Shown: positions 7,973 to 15,508 of the stretch, in pieces | How the letters are laid out: every line of letters starts with the position of its first letter | Numbering within the stretch: the stretch's first letter is position 1 | Source: Oceanospirillales bacterium | Lineage (GTDB): Bacteria > Pseudomonadota > Gammaproteobacteria > Pseudomonadales > Balneatricaceae | Direction: 5' to 3' | NCBI GenBank assembly: GCA_018223185.1 | Contig: JAAEYW010000011.1 | Coordinates: 1-64,000 of the forward strand | DNA length: 64,000 nt | Translations under genes and position numbers: made by a program | The notes under the pieces: generated by a model | What the model saw: only the letters and a program-made list of their open reading frames with translations | Told to the model about the DNA's origin: nothing | Databases searched by the model: none

Positions 7973-8791
7973 TTAATTGCTTACAAAGTTACGGACACAG
8001 GCAAGGAATTTTTCACGTTGCTCTGTCTGAACCCAATGGCCACACTGCCCAAAAACAAAAAGATCAGCATTCGGAATATTTTCCACCAGGGTATGACCGC
8101 ACTGCAGAGGAACCACATGGTCTTCCCTTCCGTGCAAAACAAGGGTGGGAGCTTTGATATGCTGAATAGCTTTGACGGGGAAAGCTTTTACCATAGTGAC
8201 GCCTTCCTCTTCTGGTTTTGGCAGAAGCTTGCGCAACGCTCCCTGAGCACCGGGTCGGGCACTGGCTTCATAACGGCTCTGGACTAACGCATCTGTGATT
8301 AACGATTTGTTGTATGGGAAGAGTTCCATCAACGCCCGCATATTTTCAACAGATGGCTCATACAACCAGGCACCAGCCAAACCTTTAGTCTGCTCAAAAC
8401 GTCCTGCAGGCGTTCCCAACAGAACCAGCTTATCCAGACGCTCAGGGTTAAAGAGCGCCAAACCAATTCCCACAGCACCACCGAAGGAGTTACCCACCAG
8501 CGAGACTTTGTCGACACCAATAGCATCGAGAAACTTAACCAGATGACTAGTCCAGAACTTAATATCGTACTCAGTTCCCTCTTTAAACTCAGTGAAACCA
8601 AAGCCCGCAATATCAGGAACGATGACATCGTAATCAGCCGACAGCTCATCAATTAAAGCCCCCCAGTTAGTCCAGCCGGAAACACCCGGACCCGACCCAT
8701 GCAACAGAACCAGAGATTTTCCCGCACCGGCCCGGTAGTAACCCGTCTGATGACCCGCCGCTTCAATAAACTTACGATCGCTCTCTTTCAC
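7973..8791 (-). CDS. Meta-cleavage product hydrolase (BphD/CarC/MhpC-like alpha/beta hydrolase)
   Basis: A 272-residue C-C bond hydrolase that would split the ring-fission product into a carboxylic acid and 2-hydroxypenta-2,4-dienoate, the substrate of the hydratase in this operon. The oxyanion loop is LLHGSGPGVSGWTNW, the nucleophile S102 lies in GNSFGG, and D224 (GREDHVV) and H252 (CGHW) complete the triad; the HGSGPG and NSFGG forms are characteristic of this subfamily. I chose the GTG at 8791, which has a GAGG ribosome site nine bases upstream, rather than a TTG at 8806 lying on that site. It is the first gene of the leftward ring-cleavage operon and sits right behind its promoter. Confidence 0.88.
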   Translation of the reverse strand: MKESDRKFIEAAGHQTGYYRAGAGKSLVLLHGSGPGVSGWTNWGALIDELSADYDVIVPDIAGFGFTEFKEGTEYDIKFWTSHLVKFLDAIGVDKVSLVGNSFGGAVGIGLALFNPERLDKLVLLGTPAGRFEQTKGLAGAWLYEPSVENMRALMELFPYNKSLITDALVQSRYEASARPGAQGALRKLLPKPEEEGVTMVKAFPVKAIQHIKAPTLVLHGREDHVVPLQCGHTLVENIPNADLFVFGQCGHWVQTEQREKFLACVRNFVSN

Positions 8792-8808
8792 AACGCCACA
8801 CCTCAAAC

Positions 8809-8822
8809 ATACATAACTGTAT
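8809..8822. promoter_or_regulatory. Operator-like inverted repeat, downstream copy (ATACA-N4-TGTAT)
   Basis: The sequence ATACATAACTGTAT has 5-bp inverted arms and overlaps the predicted transcription start of the ring-cleavage operon. A copy with the same arms and spacing lies 53 bp upstream, centre to centre. Inferred to be one of two sites for a repressor or other dimeric regulator. Confidence 0.5.
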
Positions 8823-8827
8823 GGCAG

Positions 8828-8855
8828 ATATTATCAGCAAATAACGCTCTGTCAA
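8828..8855 (-). promoter_or_regulatory. Sigma-70-type promoter of the ring-cleavage operon
   Basis: Reading leftward, a perfect -35 TTGACA (8855-8850) is followed after 16 bp by TAATAT (8833-8828). Transcription would start near 8821, about 30 bases before the GTG of the hydrolase gene. It is flanked on both sides by the twin operator-like repeats. Confidence 0.6.
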
Positions 8856-8861
8856 CAAAAA

Positions 8862-8875
8862 ATACAGTACTGTAT
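8862..8875. promoter_or_regulatory. Operator-like perfect palindrome, upstream copy
   Basis: ATACAGTACTGTAT is a perfect 14-bp palindrome ending six bases upstream of the -35 hexamer of the ring-cleavage promoter. It shares ATACA-N4-TGTAT with the site at 8809-8822. The protein that binds is unknown; the AraC and MarR regulators of the island are candidates, though this geometry suits a symmetric dimer better than AraC. Confidence 0.5.
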
Positions 8876-9386
8876 CTTATGACAAAACCCATGCGCCACA
8901 CTGCAATAAAAAACATAACTAATTGAATATAAAGGAAAAATATCATAAAAAGTAAGTTTAAAAAACAGCTTCAATAATAAAAATCCCAACATAATTAAAC
9001 AAAAAAAGACATATATGTATCTTTATCAAAAAACAAAAACCTTGTATTACCAAACCTTACTGCCTTAAAAACAACCAGTTTTGCGTAGCTGCTGACCGCA
9101 AACTGAACAGATCACATCAATGACCGTAGTGGTGAAATCCAGGAGGGAAATAATGACTAAATTTACCGCTCAGTCGATACAGTCAGAAATAAAAAGGAAA
9201 GTAAGCAAACATCCCTAAGCAACGACTATTAATGGATACACTTTTTATGAAATTTCTGGCAAAAAATTAGTGCCATGATACTGAAATATAGAAAGTAGCT
9301 AGCCAGCTTGTCGTTTCAAGGTACTGGATGAAGAGTTATAGCTAAAACTGAATTAATTAGTTTAGATTCATTTACTACATGCGGAT
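8876..9386. other. A/T-rich intergenic region between divergent catabolic promoters
   Basis: About 500 bases of A/T-rich DNA between the ring-cleavage operon and the porin gene, with many A runs. Apart from the micro-ORF at 9153-9218, I see no gene or hairpin-with-T-run terminator here. Curved or upstream-activating DNA would be consistent with the composition, but this is only a guess. Confidence 0.4.
9153..9218 (+). CDS. Possible 21-residue micro-ORF with strong ribosome site
   Basis: ATG at 9153 follows AGGAGGGAAATA, one of the strongest ribosome-binding sequences in the window, and opens a 21-codon frame starting MTKFTAQSIQSEIKRK and ending TAA. The rest of the 8.8-9.49 kb intergenic region is A/T-rich with no longer frame. 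It may be a leader peptide of the porin transcript, a tiny protein, or the leftover 5' end of a deleted gene. No homology can be judged. Confidence 0.3.
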   Translation: MTKFTAQSIQSEIKRKVSKHP

Positions 9387-9418
9387 ATTTGCAGTATCTG
9401 TACATACATTTGCAGTAT
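9387..9418 (+). promoter_or_regulatory. Direct repeats spaced 21 bp, candidate AraC-family operator
   Basis: ATTTGCAGTAT occurs twice, at 9387-9397 and 9408-9418, exactly 21 bp (two helical turns) apart. Tandem half-sites in phase upstream of a poor promoter are the usual layout for AraC/XylS activators, and an AraC-family gene lies just past the porin. Inferred to activate the porin gene at 9491. Confidence 0.5.
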
Positions 9419-9428
9419 TAAGATATTA

Positions 9429-9444
9429 CATATTCATGAATATG
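9429..9444. promoter_or_regulatory. 16-bp perfect palindrome upstream of the porin gene
   Basis: CATATTCATGAATATG is self-complementary over all 16 bases. It lies ten bases after the tandem repeats and about 20 bases before a TATAAT-like sequence (9465-9470), so it would overlap a -35 region. It may be a second regulator site. Confidence 0.4.
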
Positions 9445-9452
9445 AGATCATA

Positions 9453-9483
9453 AAGCCTCACTTATATAATAATAATGAGGCTT
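9453..9483 (+). promoter_or_regulatory. Inverted repeat covering the porin ribosome site
   Basis: AAGCCTCA (9453-9460) and TGAGGCTT (9476-9483) are perfect 8-bp arms with a 15-base loop. The right arm contains GAGG, the only good ribosome site for the ATG at 9491. If the transcript starts upstream of 9453, the hairpin would hide this site; if it starts after the TATAAT at 9465, the repeat would act only in DNA. Confidence 0.4.
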
Positions 9484-9490
9484 AACTCAG

Positions 9491-10537
9491 ATGAAAAAAC
9501 TTAATAAGCTAAGTATTGCAATACTTGCCGCAACCGCATCCACATTTGTTAGCGCAGTTGAACTGGGCGAGTTTAAAGGCACTACTTTCAGCGTTGGCGG
9601 ATATCTTAAAGCTGAGGCTATCTGGGGCATGCCTGATAGCGGCGAGAATACTCTTGAAACCACAACCCGTCAGTCACGTTTCAATCTGAAAGCCAGCAAA
9701 AACATTGATGGCCACAAAGTATCCGGGTTTATTGAGTCCGATTTCTGGGAAAACCAAAGCTACAACTCAACTGCAGCATTACGTCTGCGGCACGCCTTCA
9801 TCAGCATAGACAATCTGACCATTGGTCAGACGTGGAACGGCCAGTTCTTTGCCACAGCGCCATTCGATGCGCGTATGATTAACTTCTTTGGACCTGGTTT
9901 TGGTACCATCGGCGGAAACGGTGGTACCGTTCGCCCCTCTACCGTTGTTCACTATACCACCAACGGCTTCCGCTTTTCTGCGCAGGATCCGCTTTATGAC
10001 AATGCATCCATGCCCGACCTGGTAGCATCTTATTCCAATCGTTTTGAATCCGGCAGCGCGTATAATGTTGCAGTAACCGCCCGTGAAGTTCAGACAACCT
10101 CTGTCGATGATTCTGAAATTGGTGCAACCATTTCCCTGCTGGGCAAACTGGCTGTGGGCAATGGCGCTCTGTTTGCCGGTGCGTTTACCGGTAAAGGCAC
10201 CGGCCCCTACACCGGCGTCTGTGTTGGTGGTATGTGGAATCCAGGAAATACAGCTACCTGTGATATCGATGGCTCAGGTGATCTGATTTCTCAGACCGGA
10301 TTCAACCTGGGTGTTACTCAAAACCTGACCGAAAATCTGAACGGCACTTTGCGTTACGGTAAGGTTGAAGTGGATGACACAGCCAACACATCGGCTTACG
10401 AGACCACTGCAACCCTGATCTATACGTATCTGCCAGGTCTGGATTTTGGTATTGAATGGCGTGATCAGGACATGGCCAACCACCCTCTGCGTCCAGCCGG
10501 ACAGCAGGTTGAAGTCATGGCGATGTATAAGTTCTAA
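9491..10537 (+). CDS. DcaP-like outer-membrane porin
   Basis: A 348-residue beta-barrel protein with a signal peptide (MKKLNKLSIAILAATASTFVSA, cut near residue 22) and C-terminal phenylalanine (VMAMYKF), the usual mark of barrel assembly. The N-terminal GYLKAEAIWGMPDSGE and TRQSRFNLKASKNIDGHKVSGFIESDF segments match the DcaP family of trimeric porins, known to pass dicarboxylic and aromatic acids. Placed between the ring-cleavage operon and the AraC gene, it likely carries the aromatic substrate across the outer membrane, with the TRAP system serving the inner membrane. Its promoter region has tandem repeats and palindromes, suggesting induction. Confidence 0.82.
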   Translation: MKKLNKLSIAILAATASTFVSAVELGEFKGTTFSVGGYLKAEAIWGMPDSGENTLETTTRQSRFNLKASKNIDGHKVSGFIESDFWENQSYNSTAALRLRHAFISIDNLTIGQTWNGQFFATAPFDARMINFFGPGFGTIGGNGGTVRPSTVVHYTTNGFRFSAQDPLYDNASMPDLVASYSNRFESGSAYNVAVTAREVQTTSVDDSEIGATISLLGKLAVGNGALFAGAFTGKGTGPYTGVCVGGMWNPGNTATCDIDGSGDLISQTGFNLGVTQNLTENLNGTLRYGKVEVDDTANTSAYETTATLIYTYLPGLDFGIEWRDQDMANHPLRPAGQQVEVMAMYKF

Positions 10538-10562
10538 GCTCAACACTTAGACTGATGCACCT

Positions 10563-10613
10563 GGACAGAGATGCTGGCCCCCTTCACCGGTATCTCTGCC
10601 CTCCTTCTTTTTT
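10563..10613 (+). terminator. Rho-independent terminator of the porin gene
   Basis: GGACAGAGAT and ATCTCTGCC form an imperfect stem followed by a T-rich run ending in TTTTTT at 10608-10613, about 25 bases after the porin stop. Confidence 0.65.
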
Positions 10614-10766
10614 CAGGTTTTTTCCATATCAGCTATCCGGGATAGCTATCCTCTGAACCAATTTCCTGACACACCACTCCCTGCCAATCCCCTGCCAATC
10701 CCCTGACTCACTCCCTGACTTAATAGCGTCTTACCAGAACCGAAGGCGGCAGCCTTAACCCCAGGA

Positions 10767-11525
10767 TTATGCCCTTAATGCCAGAGCGCTGGATCTGGAG
10801 CGGGTCACTGATGGCAGCTCTCCCACCTGTTTACGATACAGCTGAGAAAAACGTCCGAGATTTGTAAAGCCATAATCCATCGCAATCTGGGTGATACTCC
10901 GCCCCGGCTCTCCCCCTTTTATATCACTATAGACAGATGCAATTTTACGCTGCTGAATATAGGACAGCGGGGTCGTTGACTCACTCTCCCGAAACAGATA
11001 ATAAAGCGACCGTTCGCTCATATGACACACATCCGTCAGATTCCTGACTGACAGATTGCACTTTATATTCTGATCAATATATTCCCGCAGTTTTTCCATC
11101 ATTAGCTGCTTGCTGCTACCAACCTCTGAAACCGGCTTGTCAGACCCAACTTCCAGTTCAATATAGTGGAAAATAATATCGATGTAGTGACGCTGCAGTT
11201 CGGGTGTGACTTTCCCTTTAAGTTCGAGCAGATGAAGAATCAGCGCTATAAGGGGGCGGGATTCCAGGCAGACCCTATTGTCAGCCGTGCTATCCGCACT
11301 CAGATAATCCGCTGACTCAGATTCATGGCAGCTATCGAATATAAAATAGTTTACAAAAATTCTCTGATGAACATTAATCTCGATGGTTCTATCCGGGCTC
11401 TCAGGCAGCATATGCACAATGATCTCATCATTATTGCCAGCCAGCGAATGAATAATCTCCGTCGATTTATTAAAAACAACATCCCTATCGACTCCCCTCA
11501 TCCTTATATCGAAATTATTTTTCAT
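10767..11525 (-). CDS. AraC/XylS-family transcriptional regulator
   Basis: A protein of about 252 residues with a C-terminal AraC-type pair of helix-turn-helix motifs: LSVRNLTDVCHMSERSLYYLF and ITQIAMDYGFTNLGRFSQLYRKQVGELPS (shown in parts; the GF-N-LGRFSQLY-G-LPS pattern is diagnostic). The N-terminal part is not a clear cupin and may sense an effector like XylS-type proteins. I prefer ATG 11525 (MKNNFDIRMRG) with an upstream GGAAA over a TTG at 11570. Its position between porin and side-chain operon suggests it activates one or more of them; the 21-bp-spaced repeats before the porin are the best candidate target. Confidence 0.85.
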   Translation of the reverse strand: MKNNFDIRMRGVDRDVVFNKSTEIIHSLAGNNDEIIVHMLPESPDRTIEINVHQRIFVNYFIFDSCHESESADYLSADSTADNRVCLESRPLIALILHLLELKGKVTPELQRHYIDIIFHYIELEVGSDKPVSEVGSSKQLMMEKLREYIDQNIKCNLSVRNLTDVCHMSERSLYYLFRESESTTPLSYIQQRKIASVYSDIKGGEPGRSITQIAMDYGFTNLGRFSQLYRKQVGELPSVTRSRSSALALRA

Positions 11526-11681
11526 AATTTTCCACGCAAGGTATTTATTTTTATAGTTATGAATGGTCAATAATATTTAACAAAAAAATTAAAGACCTAT
11601 TAAAATATTAACATGCTAAGCAACAACCCAAGCCATAAGAAAAGCGCATCACTCTATCTAAAAAAAAGATACCAAACTAAC

Positions 11682-11707
11682 AAAAAAATGCCCCTTAAAA
11701 AGAGGCA
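11682..11707 (-). terminator. Terminator downstream of the side-chain operon (second hairpin)
   Basis: On the leftward strand TGCCTCTT and AAGGGGCA (one mismatch) pair around a 3-base loop, followed by seven T. It lies about 107 bases after the CoA ligase stop, behind another hairpin. Confidence 0.65.
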
Positions 11708-11731
11708 CTGAGGAGAGTCAAAAACAACTCA

Positions 11732-11770
11732 AAAAAATTTCTGAAAATGACACTTTCTGCAATGTCATTT
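11732..11770 (-). terminator. Terminator downstream of the side-chain operon (first hairpin)
   Basis: Arms AAATGACA and TGTCATTT (8 bp, 10-base loop) lie at 11745-11770. Reading leftward they are followed within a few bases by a run of seven T at 11738-11732. The pair of hairpins probably insulates the AraC gene from read-through. Confidence 0.55.
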
Positions 11771-11813
11771 CTCTGAATATTAGACGGCTCTTTGCATTGC
11801 TGCGACATCAGCC

Positions 11814-13670
11814 TTAAAGCGTAATAACCTGAGCTGAAGGATGAGCGCTATAGATATCGTCAACAATATCAGCACGATGACTAATCACGGCATTGGAGTT
11901 AAGCGATCCTTTGTCAGTCATCTCATGGGCATCGATATCAGCTGGCTGGCTTTGCAGAACCAGGCTCTTAATACGCGTAGAGCTTCCGGTACTTTTTTCG
12001 GCCATACTGGCAAGGTGATCACTGAATACCTGGCGAACCGCTTCATGATTAACGATCTGTCCCAGACTTAGTGAACCCTCTTCAAGATCAATCAGGTGAC
12101 GACAGTGTTCAACATCAGGAAACACCAGCGCACTGATGAAGCCACGGTCCCGACCAACAATAACAACATCCTGAATATAGGGCGCAAATTCATGGATCAT
12201 GTGAGCCTTGAGCGTACCCACACTTACCCAGGTACCAGTATCCAGCTTAAAGTCTTCAGACACTCGACCATCGAAAAGAAATCCGCGGGATGGTTTTTCT
12301 TCATCAATAAACCTGAGCGCATCGCCGAGACAATAGTAACCCTCTTCATCATAAGCCTTGGCAGTTTGCTCCTCATCACGCCAGTAACCCGGCATAACAC
12401 TGACGCCTTTAATCCGTACTTCGAATTTGCCCTGATTTGGGATCAGTTTCAGCTCAACGCCAGGAATCGGGACCCCCACAACACCGGAGGCCGCCTCTTC
12501 AATAGAGGTAAACAGGGCCGATGGTGCTGTCTCTGTTGCCCCTAGCCCAGTCAGTATCGGAACTTTGCGCCCGGTGTACTGCACAGATAGTTCCAGCAGT
12601 TCATCCCAGACATGCTGGGCAAGGCCGGCACCAGCATAAAACAGCACCTGCAAATTGGAAAAGAACACCTTTGCCATATCCGGGTTCTGCCTGAGCTCTT
12701 TAGCCAGCAGCTCGTACCCCTTAGGCACGTTGAAATAGATTGTAGGGGCAATCTCACGCAGATTTGCAACGGTTTCAGCAATCCCTCTGGCTACCGGTTT
12801 ACCGCCATCAATATAGAGAGAACCACCGTTATAGATCACCAGACCGGTATTTTTATTGCCCCCGAAGGTATGGTTCCAGGGAAGCCAGTCACACAAAACC
12901 GGAGGCTGCTCTCTAACAAACTCCAGATAGGTCGCGATCATCTCCTGATTGGCACAGAGCATCCGCTGGGTATTAATAACCCCTTTTGGCATACCGGTTG
13001 AGCCAGAAGTGAAGAGCAGCTTAGCGATAGTATCGCCATTAACAGCCGCATTCGCCTGAGCGACGTCACCCGTTACCGGTGTAGATACAGCGTCTCTCAA
13101 CAGATTCAGCTGAAAACCAAAATTATCAATACCATGATCAGCTTCGCAGGCCAGCACACTGCAATCGGATGGCATAACCGCATCAATTGCGTCACGGAAT
13201 GGCCCCAGGTTTTCGACAAAGACCAATCCGGGTGTCAGCTTTTCGGTAATGTAACGCAGCTTACCAAAATCAGTCGAGATCAATGAGTATGCCGTGGATA
13301 TCGGCGAAAATGGGATACCGACATACATCGCTGCCAGACTCACCAGCAGGTGAGAAATACTGTTGCCCGATAAGATAACGAGAGGACGCTCAGTCGACAG
13401 ATTCTGATTCAGAAGATACTGAGACAGATGCTTTACTTTAACCAGAGCCTCAGCGTATGTAACCGTTTCCCAGTGATGTTTATCTTCTGTACGCTGTGCC
13501 ACCAACACTTTATCAGGGGTTTCGGCAGCCCAGTATTCCAGCTTATCGGTCATTCTGGTTGCGTAAGCTGGCAGCTCTGCAGTTGACCGGACCAACATAG
13601 ATCCATCGTCCCGCTTGTCAACGCTAATGTCGTACGTAACTACATTTACAGGAAGAGTTTCTGCGCTCAT
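11814..13670 (-). CDS. Feruloyl-CoA synthetase-like acid:CoA ligase (paralog 2)
   Basis: An ANL-superfamily ligase of about 618 residues, last gene of the side-chain operon. It has the phosphate loop TSGSTGMPKG, the DWLPWNHTFGGNKN block, GLGATETAPS and the DGRVSEDFKLDTGTWVSVG hinge, with C-terminal EMTDKGSLN holding a probable catalytic lysine. These are close to paralog 1 (SEDFKL-TGTWV), indicating an old duplication within the feruloyl-CoA synthetase branch. I chose ATG 13670 (MSAETLPVN), since the longer frame begins with TTG and has no good ribosome site. It should form the CoA thioester that the hydratase and dehydrogenases of the same operon process. The true acid is unknown. Confidence 0.85.
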   Translation of the reverse strand: MSAETLPVNVVTYDISVDKRDDGSMLVRSTAELPAYATRMTDKLEYWAAETPDKVLVAQRTEDKHHWETVTYAEALVKVKHLSQYLLNQNLSTERPLVILSGNSISHLLVSLAAMYVGIPFSPISTAYSLISTDFGKLRYITEKLTPGLVFVENLGPFRDAIDAVMPSDCSVLACEADHGIDNFGFQLNLLRDAVSTPVTGDVAQANAAVNGDTIAKLLFTSGSTGMPKGVINTQRMLCANQEMIATYLEFVREQPPVLCDWLPWNHTFGGNKNTGLVIYNGGSLYIDGGKPVARGIAETVANLREIAPTIYFNVPKGYELLAKELRQNPDMAKVFFSNLQVLFYAGAGLAQHVWDELLELSVQYTGRKVPILTGLGATETAPSALFTSIEEAASGVVGVPIPGVELKLIPNQGKFEVRIKGVSVMPGYWRDEEQTAKAYDEEGYYCLGDALRFIDEEKPSRGFLFDGRVSEDFKLDTGTWVSVGTLKAHMIHEFAPYIQDVVIVGRDRGFISALVFPDVEHCRHLIDLEEGSLSLGQIVNHEAVRQVFSDHLASMAEKSTGSSTRIKSLVLQSQPADIDAHEMTDKGSLNSNAVISHRADIVDDIYSAHPSAQVITL

Positions 13671-13723
13671 TATTATTCTCGCTTTCAATTTTTATTCTGT
13701 TCCAGTCAGCCAAAGCTGCTGAC

Positions 13724-15499
13724 TTATTCTTCTATCTGGTAGTCCTGGATTCCGGCTTCAGCAGTGATCACGGTCTTATGCAAAGCCAGTACTTTCGGCG
13801 TAAAATGCGCAAAATAAAAGCGGCTCAAAGCGATCAGGTTATTCAGATATGCAGTATCTGAACTGTGCGCCTTCTGCTCATAAGCAGCCACGGCAACACG
13901 CATCATCATCCAGCTACAGCAGGCAACGCCCATCAGCTCAAGGAAATTCACCGCACCGCAAAGCAAAGATTCACGCCCCGCTTTGCCCTGTTGCAGAATG
14001 TAATCGACACTCTCATTCAGCACCTCAATCATCTGTGCCAGCATCTCTTTTTCGCAGCCGGCAATATCCAGTGCTATGTATTTAGCAAAGTCGGTTTCGA
14101 TATCGGTCATCAGTTCTTTCAGCGCTTCACCCTGATCGCCCTGAATTTTTCGGAACACCAGGTCATTTGCCTGAATACCAGTAGTACCCTCATAGATAGT
14201 GGTTACCCGTATATCCCTCATCAGCTGCGCGACACCGGTCTCTTCCACAAATCCCATCCCCCCGAATATCTGGATAGTCGTACCGGCCATCAGGTTGCCA
14301 CTCTCGGTTGAGAAAGCTTTGAAAATCGGCGTCATCAGTGCGACAAAACGCAGGTGCGCCGCGCGATCCTGGGACTCAACCTCAGCCAGATCCAGACGCG
14401 AAGCGATCTGATAACTCAATGCCCGCAATGCTGTAACCTGAGCCCGCAACCCCATCAGCATACGTTTTACATCCGGGTGACGGGCGATCAGAACATTCGT
14501 TTCTCCGGTCAGCGCATCACGTCCCTGGGTTCGTTCCAGACTATATTCGAGGGCACGCTGATAACCCATTTCACCGATCGCAACGCCCTGCTGGCCAGTA
14601 CTCAGCCGGGCTTCATTCATCAGGATGAACATATACTCAAGACCCCGGTTCTCTTCACCCACCAGCTCGCCTGTCGCCCCCCCTTCATCGCCGTAACTGA
14701 TGCTGCAGGTCGGACTTCCATGCAATCCGGTTTTATGTTCAATCGAAACACAGCGAACATCATTCAGCTCGCCGCACTGGCCCGACTCATCCACTTTATA
14801 TTTCGGGACGATAAAGAGTGATACGCCCTTAGCTCCCGGGGGAGAATCCGGCGTTTTAGCCAGCACCAGATGGACGATATTCTCAGACAGGTCATGTTCA
14901 CCATAGGTAATGTAGATCTTCTGACCGCTGATCAGGTAGGTACCATTCTCCTGAGGTACGGCACGGGTGCGGATGTTACCCAGATCAGATCCGGCTCCCG
15001 GTTCTGTCAGAGACATACAGGTAGCCCACTCTCCGGTCACCAGTTTTTCAAGATAGCGCTGCTTCAGACGTTCATCTCTGGCTGTCAGCAGAATCTCGGC
15101 GGCGCCCTGAGTCAGCGCCTGAAACATGACAAAACTGAGGTTAGCGCTCAACCACATCTCATGTACTGCTGCAGCGATAAAGCGCGGCAGAGACTGACCA
15201 CCGTACTCTTCCGGCAGCGCCAGACCCAGCCAGCCATTATCACAGAACTGTTGGTAAGCATCGATCCAGCCTTGCGGAGTCGTAACAGCACCATCATTAA
15301 AGTGACAACCCTCAACATCTCCTGATTGATTCAGTGGCGAGAGTACCTGACCGGCAAACTTTGAGGCTTCCCCAAGAACCGCCGATACCAATCCGTCATC
15401 GTAATCTGCAAAATGCTCAATCTGGTCAAACCCACGACTGTCGGCCACATGCTTTAACAGAAAGCTCATATCTTTCAGAGGTGCGGAATAATTAGCCAT
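13724..15499 (-). CDS. Acyl-CoA dehydrogenase (long, about 590-residue class)
   Basis: A 591-residue FAD enzyme that introduces the alpha-beta double bond into an acyl-CoA. The length and C-terminal extension match the class with DmdC and PA2815-like proteins rather than the 380-residue short-chain type. Motifs are MSLTEPGAGSDLGNIRTRA (FAD contact), IFGGMGFVEETGVAQLMRD and IYEGTTGIQAND with the usual catalytic Glu in YEGT. In this operon it would desaturate a saturated side chain such as an arylpropanoyl-CoA, before the hydratase. It overlaps no neighbour: nine bases from the SDR and 53 from the ligase. Confidence 0.88.
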   Translation of the reverse strand: MANYSAPLKDMSFLLKHVADSRGFDQIEHFADYDDGLVSAVLGEASKFAGQVLSPLNQSGDVEGCHFNDGAVTTPQGWIDAYQQFCDNGWLGLALPEEYGGQSLPRFIAAAVHEMWLSANLSFVMFQALTQGAAEILLTARDERLKQRYLEKLVTGEWATCMSLTEPGAGSDLGNIRTRAVPQENGTYLISGQKIYITYGEHDLSENIVHLVLAKTPDSPPGAKGVSLFIVPKYKVDESGQCGELNDVRCVSIEHKTGLHGSPTCSISYGDEGGATGELVGEENRGLEYMFILMNEARLSTGQQGVAIGEMGYQRALEYSLERTQGRDALTGETNVLIARHPDVKRMLMGLRAQVTALRALSYQIASRLDLAEVESQDRAAHLRFVALMTPIFKAFSTESGNLMAGTTIQIFGGMGFVEETGVAQLMRDIRVTTIYEGTTGIQANDLVFRKIQGDQGEALKELMTDIETDFAKYIALDIAGCEKEMLAQMIEVLNESVDYILQQGKAGRESLLCGAVNFLELMGVACCSWMMMRVAVAAYEQKAHSSDTAYLNNLIALSRFYFAHFTPKVLALHKTVITAEAGIQDYQIEE

Positions 15500-15508
15500 A
15501 GTCGTTAC

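Noticed and set aside
10676..10720. Tandem CCCTGCCAAT and CCCTGACT repeats after the porin terminator
   Set aside because: Short, imperfect and low in complexity; no link to a promoter or gene.
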